In this document: one piece after another, positions 35,497-45,073 of the stretch
Position numbering within the stretch: the stretch's first letter is position 1
Layout: each line of letters starts with the position of its first letter
Origin: Maribacter cobaltidurans
Lineage (GTDB): Bacteria > Bacteroidota > Bacteroidia > Flavobacteriales > Flavobacteriaceae
Assembly (NCBI RefSeq): GCF_002269385.1
Contig: NZ_CP022957.1
Location: forward strand, 1,545,001 to 1,609,000
Reading direction: 5' to 3'
Length of the DNA stretch: 64,000 nt
Position numbers and translations under genes: made by a program
The notes under the pieces: model-generated
What the model was told of the DNA's origin: nothing
The model's database searches: none
The model's input: only the letters and a program-made list of their open reading frames with translations

Positions 35497-36369
35497 TCAG
35501 GCACTTAACTTCCACCTTCTATGGCTCCATAGCCAAAGTCCCGGCGATTTCAAGATTGCGTTTTCCAAGGCCCCGGCATAGTCTTCTATAATCCCATTGG
35601 TTCTCATGGAAACGGGATTGTCCGTAATTAAACTAAAACGTAGTCCATAGTATCCTCTTCTTATTTTTTTGAAAGAAGGAAACAGAACAACTTCACCGGT
35701 TTTTTTGGCAAGCTTTTCTGCCCCTACAAAAAAAGCCGTTTCCCGATTCAAAAAATGGCACCAATGTTTAGCATTGATTCTAACGGGGCTTTGATCACCG
35801 ATAATGCAGTTCATCATAATGACATTCTTTCGTTCAAGGTCTATAATGGTCCTATATCCCTTGGTAGATTCAATACAATGGACACCAAATCGTTCCCTGA
35901 TAATTTTAAATAGGCCATTGATATAGTGGTTTTTAATCGGTTTGTAAAAGGTATTTGATCGGTATGGAAAAAATAGTGGTAGGAATATCAGCCATTCCCA
36001 ATTTCCCTGATGGGCCGTATAAAGCAAAATATTCTTCTTCTCGCTTAAATAATGTTCGACCAAATCCGGATTCTCTAGGCGCAAACGTTTCATCGCCGAC
36101 CTTTTACTGATGGTCAATGTCTTAATGGATTCGACAAGTATATCACAGAAATGCCGATAGAAGTCCTTTTCGATTTTTCTCCGAGTGATCTGTGGCTTTT
36201 GAGGAAAGGAATTTTTGATATTGTCCGATACTACATTTCTTCGATACTTCATTAGGTAATAGACCACCACAAACAAGATATCGGATAATACGTACAGAAC
36301 AGGCATCGGCAGTGCCGAGATTGCATAAAAAGGCAAATACCTTATTTTGGGCAGCATCTTGTTTTTCAT
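35497..36369 (-). CDS. LpxL/HtrB-like lysophospholipid acyltransferase
   Basis: A 290-residue membrane-associated acyltransferase of the lipid A biosynthesis (LpxL/HtrB) superfamily. One N-terminal transmembrane helix (PMPVLYVLSDILFVVVYYLM) is followed by RNVVSDNIKNSFP and the catalytic HQGNWEW box (the HxxxxE/D motif). It transfers acyl chains to lipid A precursors, or in Bacteroidota possibly to ornithine lipids. A ligand-sensing TetR gene lies on each side on the same strand, suggesting envelope-linked regulation. Confidence 0.87.
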   Translation of the reverse strand: MKNKMLPKIRYLPFYAISALPMPVLYVLSDILFVVVYYLMKYRRNVVSDNIKNSFPQKPQITRRKIEKDFYRHFCDILVESIKTLTISKRSAMKRLRLENPDLVEHYLSEKKNILLYTAHQGNWEWLIFLPLFFPYRSNTFYKPIKNHYINGLFKIIRERFGVHCIESTKGYRTIIDLERKNVIMMNCIIGDQSPVRINAKHWCHFLNRETAFFVGAEKLAKKTGEVVLFPSFKKIRRGYYGLRFSLITDNPVSMRTNGIIEDYAGALENAILKSPGLWLWSHRRWKLSA

Positions 36370-36433
36370 TTTCCAAAAATTATAACTTCACAGGCAACGA
36401 GTAATTAGTTTCCTCTCTCTAAAGGCCTATCAT

Positions 36434-37042
36434 TTATTTTTTGATTCCTTTCACGAACATATTCAATGCACTTTCATATTGTTTCTGCAATAAAGAATAC
36501 TCAGTTTCCGTAATATTTATGATGTCTTTTTTAATAATTACATTGTGGCGCAACCCTTGGAAGATCGCGATGAACAATTCGGAAAAATAGGCGATATCAA
36601 GATTGTCAAAATCTCGGGCGGCAATACCTTTTGCCAATACTTTACCTACAAGCAGTATTTCTTCTTTGCGAAAGTTCTCGAATAGCTCGGCGTAAACAGG
36701 CTTCAAACTGTTTATGGACTCCAGGCTCAATGAACTGAGGTGTGCAAAATCACGAAAGAAGACCAATCGCTTTTTAAGGTAAATATGGAATAACTCTTCC
36801 GCAGGAACATCTGAAGAAAGCAGACCTTCAAACTCGTTCAAAAGCGTTTGATGACCTTGACTTACTACTTCTTTGAAGAGTTCTTCTTTATTGGGGAAGT
36901 AATAGTAGAGGGATGCTTTCGATAGACCTATATCTCCGGCAATCTCCGTCATGGTTGTTTTTTTAAGGCCATAACGGCAAAATCTTTTCTCGGCGGAATC
37001 AACTATCGACGAAAAAACATCGGTACTTTTAGTATTGACCAT
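36434..37042 (-). CDS. TetR-family regulator of the efflux operon
   Basis: A 202-residue TetR-type regulator: KTTMTEIAGDIGLSKASLYYYFPNKEELFKEV forms the HTH. It is transcribed divergently from the thioesterase-TolC-adaptor-RND operon, with an inverted repeat (37045-37065) immediately upstream of its own start. This arrangement is typical of local repressors of RND pumps in Bacteroidota. Confidence 0.92.
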   Translation of the reverse strand: MVNTKSTDVFSSIVDSAEKRFCRYGLKKTTMTEIAGDIGLSKASLYYYFPNKEELFKEVVSQGHQTLLNEFEGLLSSDVPAEELFHIYLKKRLVFFRDFAHLSSLSLESINSLKPVYAELFENFRKEEILLVGKVLAKGIAARDFDNLDIAYFSELFIAIFQGLRHNVIIKKDIINITETEYSLLQKQYESALNMFVKGIKK

Positions 37043-37044
37043 TT

Positions 37045-37065
37045 GACTTTTTTAGTTAGAAAGTC
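37045..37065. promoter_or_regulatory. Inverted repeat GACTTT-N9-AAAGTC, putative TetR operator
   Basis: The arms are perfect over 6 bp and extend with one mismatch (TTGACTTT against AAAGTCGA). The site abuts the TetR start and lies 64 bp before the divergent efflux operon, so it could control both. Confidence 0.65.
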
Positions 37066-37128
37066 GAAAATAGTATTTATATTCGCAAAAGAAAAATATT
37101 ATTCCTTTAATTTTTAAAAATCAAACCA

Positions 37129-37569
37129 ATGCAGGAAAAAGGGCAAGATGACCATTCGTTTCTAAAGCATGCCATTGAAAACATGATGCCGGCCAATAAA
37201 ATATTCGGGCTGGAAATCATGGAGATCAAACCTCGGTACGTGAGCATCAAAGTCCCTTTTAAGAAAGAATTTATAGGCGACTATCTGCAAAAACGATGGC
37301 ATGGAGGTATTTTGGCCGCTATCGCCGATACGGCAGGAGGAGCTGCCGGGGCGACGACCCTCGATTCCTTACAGGATAGGATAAATACTTTGGATATGCG
37401 CATCGATTATCTCCATCCTACCGTTGAAGAGGATATTTTGGCCAAGGCAAAGATCGTTAAAAGTGGTAAGGCGACCGCCGTAGTGGACGTGGAACTTTTC
37501 CAAAGTGAACAAAAGGATCCAGTGGCTTTGGCAAGATGTATCTATAGCATACATAGAAACAGCTCCTAG
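37129..37569 (+). CDS. PaaI-family hotdog thioesterase
   Basis: A 146-residue acyl-CoA thioesterase-like protein. The PaaI signature is QKRWHGGILAAIADTAGGAA, with LDMRIDYLHPT following. Hotdog thioesterases hydrolyse acyl-CoA or aryl-CoA esters. It is the first gene after the divergent TetR regulator and precedes TolC by about 100 bp, a gene order often seen at Bacteroidota RND operons. Confidence 0.9.
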   Translation: MQEKGQDDHSFLKHAIENMMPANKIFGLEIMEIKPRYVSIKVPFKKEFIGDYLQKRWHGGILAAIADTAGGAAGATTLDSLQDRINTLDMRIDYLHPTVEEDILAKAKIVKSGKATAVVDVELFQSEQKDPVALARCIYSIHRNSS

Positions 37570-37666
37570 GGCTTTAGGGGATAAAGAATTTTGTAAAAAA
37601 AAGAGAAATCTTAAAAAACACTATAGGACATCCAAATATTTCTTCCCATTAAATACGTATCCGTTT

Positions 37667-39007
37667 ATGATCAAAAATTTTTTAAGCATTTCCCTTTTAT
37701 ACCTTGTTTGCGTAGCCAATGCCCAAGAAATAAAACAGCTTAGCCTAAAGGAGGCCGTTACCTATGCACTTGAGAACAAGGCCGATGCACAAAAATCGAA
37801 GTTGGCCATTGAAAATAGTGAGTACCAAATCCAGGAAGTTCGTTCGCGGGCATTGCCGCAGATCACAGGGAACGGTAGTTTGGTCTATAATCCTATTCTA
37901 CAGACCAATGTGATAGATGGAAGTTCATTTGGGCAACCGGGCACCATTATACAGGCAACTTTGGGCCAAAAATGGAATTCGATCTTCGGTGTTTCGTTGA
38001 ACCAGACCATATTTGACCAATCGGTTTTCACAGGTTTAAAGGCCGCAAAAACTACCCGTGAGTTTTATCAGATCAATAATCGATTGACGCAAGAGCAGGT
38101 AATAGAAAAGGTAGCCAATAGTTACTATCAAGTATATCTACAACGTTTAAACCTTCAGGTACTCGATAGTACATTGGCAAACACGATCAAGGCAAAAAAT
38201 ATCATTGAAGGCCAGTTTCAAAACGGGCTGGCTAAGAAAATCGATCTGGACAGGATCATTGTAAAAATTTCAAATCTCGAGACCCAACAGCTCCAGATAA
38301 TCAATGCGCTGCAGCTTCAAGAAAATACCCTGAAATTTTTTATGGGTATGCCCATAACCGCACAAATCGAAATTCCGGAAATCGAGTTCGAATTCAGACC
38401 AAGTGAGGTAGTTTCATTCCCGGATACCGAGAATCGAACGGAGTATCTGCTTCTTAAAAAGCAGGAACAATTGCTGACCTACCAAAAAATGGCTGTCAAG
38501 GCGGAATTTTATCCAACCCTTTCCCTGACAGGTGGGTACAATTATCTTGGCCAAGGCCCGGATCTTCCCTGGTTCAAAAAGCCGGAGGACAATGTATATT
38601 GGTCTGATTTTTCATCGATAGGATTGAATTTGAAAATTCCCATTTTCGCGGGTTTTGGGACGCGTTCCAAAGTAAGGCAGGCCGATATCGATCTGCAGAT
38701 CTTACAAGAGGATATCAAGGATACCGAATTGGCATTGGACCTTGATTACGAAAATGCCCGAACCCAAATAAACAATAGTATTGCAACCATCGACAATCAA
38801 ACCGAAAATGTCAGGTTGGCACAGGCAGTTTTGGACAATACAAGAAACAATTACGTCCAAGGTTTGGCTCCACTAACGGATCTACTGGATGCAGAAAACG
38901 CTTTGACCAAGGCCAGGAACAACTTTAACACCGCAATTTTACAATACAAACTGGCAGAAATCCTGTTGTTGAAGGCCAAAGGGGAATTAATGACATTAAC
39001 AAATTAA
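37667..39007 (+). CDS. TolC-family outer membrane efflux protein
   Basis: A 446-residue outer membrane factor. The start at 37667 gives a signal peptide (MIKNFLSISLLYLVCVANAQ); longer frames upstream overlap the thioesterase and are not signal-like. Two internally similar helical halves are present, with LSLKEAVTYALENKADAQKS at the start and a GLAPLTDLLDAENALTKARN segment near the end, both typical of TolC. It forms the outer membrane channel of the pump encoded by the next two genes. Confidence 0.93.
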   Translation: MIKNFLSISLLYLVCVANAQEIKQLSLKEAVTYALENKADAQKSKLAIENSEYQIQEVRSRALPQITGNGSLVYNPILQTNVIDGSSFGQPGTIIQATLGQKWNSIFGVSLNQTIFDQSVFTGLKAAKTTREFYQINNRLTQEQVIEKVANSYYQVYLQRLNLQVLDSTLANTIKAKNIIEGQFQNGLAKKIDLDRIIVKISNLETQQLQIINALQLQENTLKFFMGMPITAQIEIPEIEFEFRPSEVVSFPDTENRTEYLLLKKQEQLLTYQKMAVKAEFYPTLSLTGGYNYLGQGPDLPWFKKPEDNVYWSDFSSIGLNLKIPIFAGFGTRSKVRQADIDLQILQEDIKDTELALDLDYENARTQINNSIATIDNQTENVRLAQAVLDNTRNNYVQGLAPLTDLLDAENALTKARNNFNTAILQYKLAEILLLKAKGELMTLTN

Positions 39008-39015
39008 TAAGTACA

Positions 39016-40080
39016 ATGAAAAAGAACATAATATACATACTTGTAATTGTAGTGGCATTGGCCCTAATCGCCTTTACCTTAATGAACAATAAACAGGAAA
39101 ATCAAGCAAAGACGGATATCGTTGCACAAAAAAATGCTAGCGTCGCCGTAAAAGTGGATACGGTAAAAACGGAAAACAGTTCCCTCAATTTTACCGCCAA
39201 TGGCAACTTTGAGCCTTTTAAAGAACTGGATTTTTCTGCGGAAAAGCCAGGTAGGGTCGTTAGGGTTTTGGTAGAAGAAGGCGATTATGTCAGGGTGGGC
39301 CAGACTTTGGCAATTGTGAGAAGTGAGCAGGTATCGGCAGAACTGCACGCGGCCGAAGCGGCCTATCAGAATGCGACCACAAATTTCAAACGTTTTGAAA
39401 ATGCCCTAAAAACCGGTGGAGTGACCGAACAACAAATGGACCAGGCCAAGTTGACCTTGGTTACCGCACAATCGAGACTGGAACAGGCCAAGGTAAATGC
39501 AGGGGATGTCAACATAAAAGCTACGATAAAAGGAGTTGTGAACAAACGTTATATCGAACCGGGTTCTGTTCTAGGAGCGGCAACGCCAATGTTCGAAATT
39601 GTCGATGTCTCGAAACTGAAACTAAGGGTTACGGTCAACGAGTCCCAAGTGGCCAGTTTAAAAGTGGGCGACCTGGTAAATGTGAAAGCCGGTGTTTTAC
39701 CTGACAGGACATTCTCTGGAAAAATTACGTTTATAGCACCGAAATCGGATAGCAGTTTAAATTTTCCCGTGGAAATCGAAATATCGAACAATCCGGACAA
39801 TGCCTTGAAGGCGGGCATGTACGGAACGGCAACGTTTACTTCGTCGGACCGGGAAAGCCAAATGATACTGGTAGCCCCTAGAAATGCGTTCTTGGGAAGT
39901 GTAAGCAGTAACCAGGTTTTTGTGGCCGAGGATGGCGTCGCAAAACTGACTGGCGTAACGGCCGGAAGAATATTCGGTGATAAGGTCGAAATATTAGATG
40001 GCCTGGACAGCAATGAACTTGTAGTAGTTACCGGGCAGATCAATCTACAGGACGGTTCCAAGATAGACATCATCGACTAG
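39016..40080 (+). CDS. RND efflux periplasmic adaptor subunit
   Basis: A 354-residue membrane fusion protein. It has an N-terminal transmembrane segment without a lipobox, a barrel-sandwich domain (ELDFSAEKPGRVVRVLVEEG then IKATIKGVVNKRYIEPG), a short helical hairpin and a beta-barrel domain. It links the RND pump to TolC. It follows TolC by 8 bp and precedes the pump by 36 bp. Confidence 0.93.
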   Translation: MKKNIIYILVIVVALALIAFTLMNNKQENQAKTDIVAQKNASVAVKVDTVKTENSSLNFTANGNFEPFKELDFSAEKPGRVVRVLVEEGDYVRVGQTLAIVRSEQVSAELHAAEAAYQNATTNFKRFENALKTGGVTEQQMDQAKLTLVTAQSRLEQAKVNAGDVNIKATIKGVVNKRYIEPGSVLGAATPMFEIVDVSKLKLRVTVNESQVASLKVGDLVNVKAGVLPDRTFSGKITFIAPKSDSSLNFPVEIEISNNPDNALKAGMYGTATFTSSDRESQMILVAPRNAFLGSVSSNQVFVAEDGVAKLTGVTAGRIFGDKVEILDGLDSNELVVVTGQINLQDGSKIDIID

Positions 40081-40116
40081 AGCCGGACAATAACCTCAAA
40101 CATTTTATTCCATACT

Positions 40117-43100
40117 ATGAAATTAGCGGAAATTTCCATAAAAAGGCCTTCATTGGTCATTGTGCTGTTTACCATACTTACCCTCGGAGGCCTCTTTAGT
40201 TATAACCAACTGGGATATGAATTGATACCCAAATTCGACCGAAATATTATAACAGTCGCCACTATCTACCCAGGTGCCTCGCCCAGCGAAATCGAAAATA
40301 CCGTGACAAAAAAAATAGAGGATGCGGTTGCCTCTCTGGAGAACATCAAAAAAATAGAATCCCGTTCTTATGAAAGTCTTTCCACGGTTGCGATTACCTT
40401 GACGGATGGTGCCAATGTTGATTTTTCCCTAAACGATGCACAACGGAAAATCAACGCCATTATCAGTGATTTGCCCGATGATGCCAAAACACCCTCCTTA
40501 AGTAAATTCTCATTGAGCGACCTTCCGATCATGACAATCGGTGCTAATGGCACGATGGATGAAATTAAGTTTTACGACCTTATCGATAAAAAAATTGCCC
40601 CTTTACTTTCTCGAATCAATGGTGTGGCACAGATAAATTTGATCGGGGGGCAAGAAAGGGAAATCCAGGTAAATTTAGACGCCGACCGACTACAGGGATA
40701 TAACCTTTCCATACCTCAGGTCCAACAGACCATCCTGGCCTCGAATTTGGATTTCCCCACAGGAAATATTCAGACCAGACAGCAAAAAATATTGATCCGT
40801 TTGGCCGGAAAATATAAAAGCGTTGAAGAGCTGCGTAACCTAGTGGTCGCTGATCAAGATGGCATCCAAGTGAGGCTCAGTGATATTGCGGATGTTCAGG
40901 ACAGTCAAAAAACACCCGAAAAAATTGCAAGGGTAAATCAAAAAAGTGCCATTCTATTGCAGGTGATCAAGCAGTCCGATGCCAATGCCGTGGCCGTAAG
41001 CGAAGATATTATAAAACGGATAACACAGCTTGAGAGCGATTATAGAACCATAGATCTCAAGCTCAATGTGGCCAATGACAGTAGTGTTTTTACTCTAGAA
41101 GCGGCCGATTCGGTAATCCATGACCTATTGATCGCTGTGTTATTGGTAGCGATCGTCATGCTGTTCTTCTTGCACAGTGTAAGAAACTCGCTAATTGTAA
41201 TGGTGTCCATACCCGCCTCGTTGGTGGCGACATTTATAGGATTTTTGTTTTTAGACTATACCTTGAACCTAATGAGTTTGTTGGGATTGTCTTTGGTCGT
41301 AGGCATCTTGGTGGACGATGCCATCGTTGTGCTCGAAAACATCTACCGACATATGGAGATGGGCAAAAACCGTGTCCGCGCGGCCTATGACGGTACCGCT
41401 GAAATAGGGGGCACGGTAACATCGATAACGTTGGTAATCGTGGTCGTCTTTTTTCCGATCGCCATGAGCAGCGGTCTGGTGTCCAAAATCATTACGCAAT
41501 TTTGTGTGACCATCATAATTTCGACTCTGTTGTCCCTATTGGCATCGTTTACCATTATTCCTTGGTTATCGTCCCGTTTTGGAAAATTGGAGCATATCAC
41601 AGGTAAAAACCTGTTCGGTAGGCTTATCATTAAATTCGAAACACAATTAAAACGTTTCACGAATTGGATTTCCGGTTTATTGACTTGGTGCTTGGATCAC
41701 TATAAAACAACTTTGTCTGTCGTTTTAGTTATATTCTTTGCTTCGATTGCCTTGGTAGGGGCTGGATTTATTGGGGGCGAATTCTTTGCCGCATCGGATA
41801 GGGGCGAGTTTTTGGTGCAGATAGAACTACCGAAAGATGCCTCATTGGAACAAAGTAATTTTATGGCCCAAAAAGCAGAGGCCTTTTTGAATACCCAGGA
41901 AGAGGTCAAGAGCCTTATCACTACTGTAGGCCAGACCAGCGAGGGCTTAGGTGCTTCACAGGCCACCGCTTACAAGGCGGAAATCAACGTTCAAATGGTA
42001 GATGAAAAGGAACGGGTGGACGATTCTTATGTATTTGCAGCCAAAACAAAACGTCGTTTAGAGAAAATATTGGTAGGTGCCAGGGTAAAGACGGTACCTA
42101 TAAGTCTTTTGGGAGTGGCGGAGGAAGCCCCGTTGGCCTTGGTCGTGACCGGGCCTAGTTTGGATAGTGCCATGGTCTTTGCCAGAAAGGCCGAGGCGGA
42201 ACTATATAAAATTCCCGGTGCCACGGAAATCGAATTGTCCGTAGAAACGGGAAACCCTGAAATCAATGTTCAGGTAGATCGGGATAAGATGACCTCCCTC
42301 GGCTTATCGTTACAAACGGTAGGATTGACAATGCAGACCGCATTTAACGGGAATACCGATGGCAAATTCAGGGCGGGAGAATATGAATATGATATTAACA
42401 TACGCTACAATAGTTTTAATAGAAAAAGCATTGCCGATGTAGGGGATCTAATCCTTACGAACAATCAAGGGCGAGAAGTAAAACTCTCACAATTCGCCGA
42501 CATTGTGGAAGCTTCAGGCCCGAGTCAATTGGAACGCCGGGACAAGACCGCTTCGGTTACCGTAAAAGGGCAGTCCGTTGGCCGGCCGGCCGGTACGGTC
42601 GCGGATGAATGGGAAGCTGCCTTTCAAGATGTCGAACGGCCCACAGGGGTCGATTACGTATGGGGTGGGGATAAAGAAAGGCAGTCGGAAGGGTTCGGAA
42701 CACTGGGAATTGCTATGTTGGCGGCTGTTATATTGGTCTATTTAGTAATGGTTTCACTATACGACAGTTTTGTGCACCCATTCGTAGTTCTTTTTTCCAT
42801 TCCATTATCGTTCATCGGAGCCTTGCTCGCATTGGCGTTAACAAACAATTCCCTGAACATCTTTACCATTCTTGGTATAATTATGCTGATCGGGCTGGTG
42901 TGTAAAAACGCCATTATCCTGGTTGACTTTGCCAACGAAAGGGTCCGGTCAGGGGAAACGGTCAGGAACGCTTTGATACAGGCCAACCACGCACGTCTCC
43001 GCCCAATTCTGATGACCACCATTGCCATGGTCTTCGGGATGCTTCCCATTGCGTTGGCTTCAGGCCCAGGATCAGGATGGAAAAATGGTCTTGCCTGGGT

Positions 43101-43287
43101 TATCATCGGAGGATTGATAAGTTCGCTTTTCTTGACCTTGATAATAGTACCGGTAATATATAATTTAATGGAAAAATTGGTACATAGGTTTACCAAGGGA
43201 ACAAAAACTGATTATGAGGAGCTTATGGTGGCCGATTACGAGCATAAAAAATTGGTAGATGGCTTTAACCCGGACCACACACTCTAA
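40117..43287 (+). CDS. RND-family multidrug-type efflux permease
   Basis: A 1056-residue AcrB/HAE1-like inner membrane transporter. Twelve transmembrane helices are implied, with the proton-relay pair in VGILVDDAIVVLENIYR (Asp400-Asp401) and large periplasmic loops after helices one and seven. The N-terminus (SIKRPSLVIVLFTILTLGG) and the late GIIMLIGLVCKNAIILVDF are classic. It exports drugs, detergents or lipophilic products using the proton gradient. It is the final gene of the TetR-controlled operon. Confidence 0.95.
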   Translation: MKLAEISIKRPSLVIVLFTILTLGGLFSYNQLGYELIPKFDRNIITVATIYPGASPSEIENTVTKKIEDAVASLENIKKIESRSYESLSTVAITLTDGANVDFSLNDAQRKINAIISDLPDDAKTPSLSKFSLSDLPIMTIGANGTMDEIKFYDLIDKKIAPLLSRINGVAQINLIGGQEREIQVNLDADRLQGYNLSIPQVQQTILASNLDFPTGNIQTRQQKILIRLAGKYKSVEELRNLVVADQDGIQVRLSDIADVQDSQKTPEKIARVNQKSAILLQVIKQSDANAVAVSEDIIKRITQLESDYRTIDLKLNVANDSSVFTLEAADSVIHDLLIAVLLVAIVMLFFLHSVRNSLIVMVSIPASLVATFIGFLFLDYTLNLMSLLGLSLVVGILVDDAIVVLENIYRHMEMGKNRVRAAYDGTAEIGGTVTSITLVIVVVFFPIAMSSGLVSKIITQFCVTIIISTLLSLLASFTIIPWLSSRFGKLEHITGKNLFGRLIIKFETQLKRFTNWISGLLTWCLDHYKTTLSVVLVIFFASIALVGAGFIGGEFFAASDRGEFLVQIELPKDASLEQSNFMAQKAEAFLNTQEEVKSLITTVGQTSEGLGASQATAYKAEINVQMVDEKERVDDSYVFAAKTKRRLEKILVGARVKTVPISLLGVAEEAPLALVVTGPSLDSAMVFARKAEAELYKIPGATEIELSVETGNPEINVQVDRDKMTSLGLSLQTVGLTMQTAFNGNTDGKFRAGEYEYDINIRYNSFNRKSIADVGDLILTNNQGREVKLSQFADIVEASGPSQLERRDKTASVTVKGQSVGRPAGTVADEWEAAFQDVERPTGVDYVWGGDKERQSEGFGTLGIAMLAAVILVYLVMVSLYDSFVHPFVVLFSIPLSFIGALLALALTNNSLNIFTILGIIMLIGLVCKNAIILVDFANERVRSGETVRNALIQANHARLRPILMTTIAMVFGMLPIALASGPGSGWKNGLAWVIIGGLISSLFLTLIIVPVIYNLMEKLVHRFTKGTKTDYEELMVADYEHKKLVDGFNPDHTL

Positions 43288-43462
43288 TATGCTGGCCGTG
43301 TTCCGGTTGTTGAGCTTTATCGAATTCTAAAATGCTATCCCGTGGCAGTTCTTGGTAACCTGTTCGGTGATTTTGGATCTATGTTCGTCATTATAGTTAT
43401 TCCTTTTTCTTAAATCATAGCTGTCGTTTTATCATCATTTGTTATGTGGTGGAATTAGGGCA

Positions 43463-44353
43463 TTAAATCTTTCCTAATAAATTGTTCACTTCCTCACCAA
43501 CAATTAATGACAAGGAGGCATATTCAATTTCATTTATGGTCTTATCAATCTCAATTTTGGACGTCGAATTATTGAAGGGAGTTAAATAATACTGTTGAAG
43601 ATTTTGCAGCAAGAAAAGACCATAGCCCCAAAAAGCAGCAAAAAAAATAGACCAAAATCCTAAATACGGAGCAGTACTTAACGTTGTGATAACTATAAAA
43701 AAACAGATGCCTATATTGGCTATTTCGTAATTGGTATTATGGAATTCTTTATTGACCAGAAATTCACAATCACCAACACAATGGATAAACTTCATTCCTA
43801 GATTGTGGAGATCCACATAAGCTTGTTCATGCACGTAAGCTTTTTTATTTAAGTTCTTTAGTTCTTCGGATTGAAGTTTTAAAATTTTTAATGGTACATT
43901 AAGTGCCCGTTTTACAACATTGAACTCCTTCTTATCGAGATATCCTTCAAAATCTTTAGAAGTATTTTGTATTGCCAATTCCTTCATTGAAATGAGGAAA
44001 GCCAGATGTCTGTAAATAATTCTTCTTTGGATTCCCATAATTTTTTCTGAAGCCAGCTTGTTATCGTCAAACGTGTTATTTGCAATTTGAAAGAAAAAGG
44101 TTTTCGTTAATCCGATAATTTGCTTCCGTAATTTTTGAGCTTCGTGCCATTCAAGAAATGCTTTTTTTAAGAAGATACCGAAATATAGGTAGAGCAATAT
44201 TCCTAAAAAAATCGAGATAATTATTGGAAAAACCAAAAATGTTTTGCTATAAAAACTTGTAAAAAAGAATGGAATGGAAGCCGCTGCAAAAGACCAAAAT
44301 ATATACCTCCAAGAAAGTCCGAATCGTTTAAAAAATTGATAAAAACCTTTCAT
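43463..44353 (-). CDS. Hypothetical membrane protein with helical cytoplasmic core
   Basis: A 296-residue protein of unknown family. Two transmembrane helices near residues 15-60 (YIFWSFAAASIPFFF and FPIIISIFLGILLYLYFGIF) and two near 215-250 (IGICFFIVITTLSTAPYL, WSIFFAAFWGYGLFLLQNL) frame a charged helical middle of about 150 residues. The overall shape recalls bestrophin-like channel proteins, but no convincing signature is seen. It stands alone at the start of an AT-rich stretch of cargo. Confidence 0.7.
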   Translation of the reverse strand: MKGFYQFFKRFGLSWRYIFWSFAAASIPFFFTSFYSKTFLVFPIIISIFLGILLYLYFGIFLKKAFLEWHEAQKLRKQIIGLTKTFFFQIANNTFDDNKLASEKIMGIQRRIIYRHLAFLISMKELAIQNTSKDFEGYLDKKEFNVVKRALNVPLKILKLQSEELKNLNKKAYVHEQAYVDLHNLGMKFIHCVGDCEFLVNKEFHNTNYEIANIGICFFIVITTLSTAPYLGFWSIFFAAFWGYGLFLLQNLQQYYLTPFNNSTSKIEIDKTINEIEYASLSLIVGEEVNNLLGKI

Positions 44354-44519
44354 ATTCTATGATAATATTTTAGCTATCCCAGTTTTTTTAGTTGAATTTC
44401 AAATCCAGTTGTCCGGTAAACGGATTGGACACCTCATTATCCATTTCCCACTCCGTGTTGATTTATAAAATTCGTCGGTATTGACTAATTGTGGATTATC
44501 AATTTGATTTAGTAAAATG

Positions 44520-44783
44520 TTACAAGCTACTAATCCTTTCGTTTCTCATAAGTATTTTCTCATCTAGTTGATTGAGATTGCTAATATATTCTCTTTGCAA
44601 TTGCATCAGAACTAATTGTTCTTGAGCTAAATCTTTTCGCCTTTCATTCCAATTACTAATTTGCAACGCAATTAAAATTCCAATTACAACAAGTACAATT
44701 TCCCCCATTGCAAATTTAAAATATTTTCCAGTTTTATTTTCCATAAGCAAGTTCTGGCGAATTTTTCTAAAGAATTTTATCAT
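44520..44783 (-). pseudogene. Truncated DUF6090-family protein
   Basis: An 87-residue protein with the characteristic DUF6090 N-terminus: IKFFRKIRQNLLMENKTGKY, then KFAMGEIVLVVIGILIALQI and SNWNE. Family members usually run to about 200-260 residues, with a long periplasmic helical part; this one stops soon after the first coiled region, so it looks like a 3'-truncated gene. A conserved-looking GTTAGCGG-type sequence lies right before its start. Confidence 0.65.
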
Positions 44784-44785
44784 TG

Positions 44786-44945
44786 GTTAGCGGTTTCGGA
44801 TAATGAAGCACAACGGTCTGCAGCTACCCGAAGATGGCGATTTCGGAGCGATTTACTGTCAACCAAGCAGAAACTTCGATAGAAGCACAAAGCTTGATTT
44901 AAACACTGAACCTCCACTTTTAGGTAGGTGATGTTAGCGGTTCGG
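44786..44945. repeat. Intergenic block bounded by GTTAGCGGTT(T)CGG repeats
   Basis: GTTAGCGGTTTCGG at 44786 and GTTAGCGGTTCGG at 44933 border about 135 bp of non-coding sequence between the DUF6090 fragment and the MBL hydrolase. The spacing and flanking gene types resemble cassette-type or interspersed intergenic elements seen in marine Bacteroidota, but no attC-type fold was demonstrated. Confidence 0.4.
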
Positions 44946-45073
44946 TGTTTTTCAAAATAAACATTTTATGTCTTGCTTTTCCACCAAAATTCAAAAACTT
45001 GGGTAGTGTCTTTCAGGTAAACAACTTCGCCTATTTTTGGAGTTACTATGTTTAGATTTTCTGTTTGATTAAG

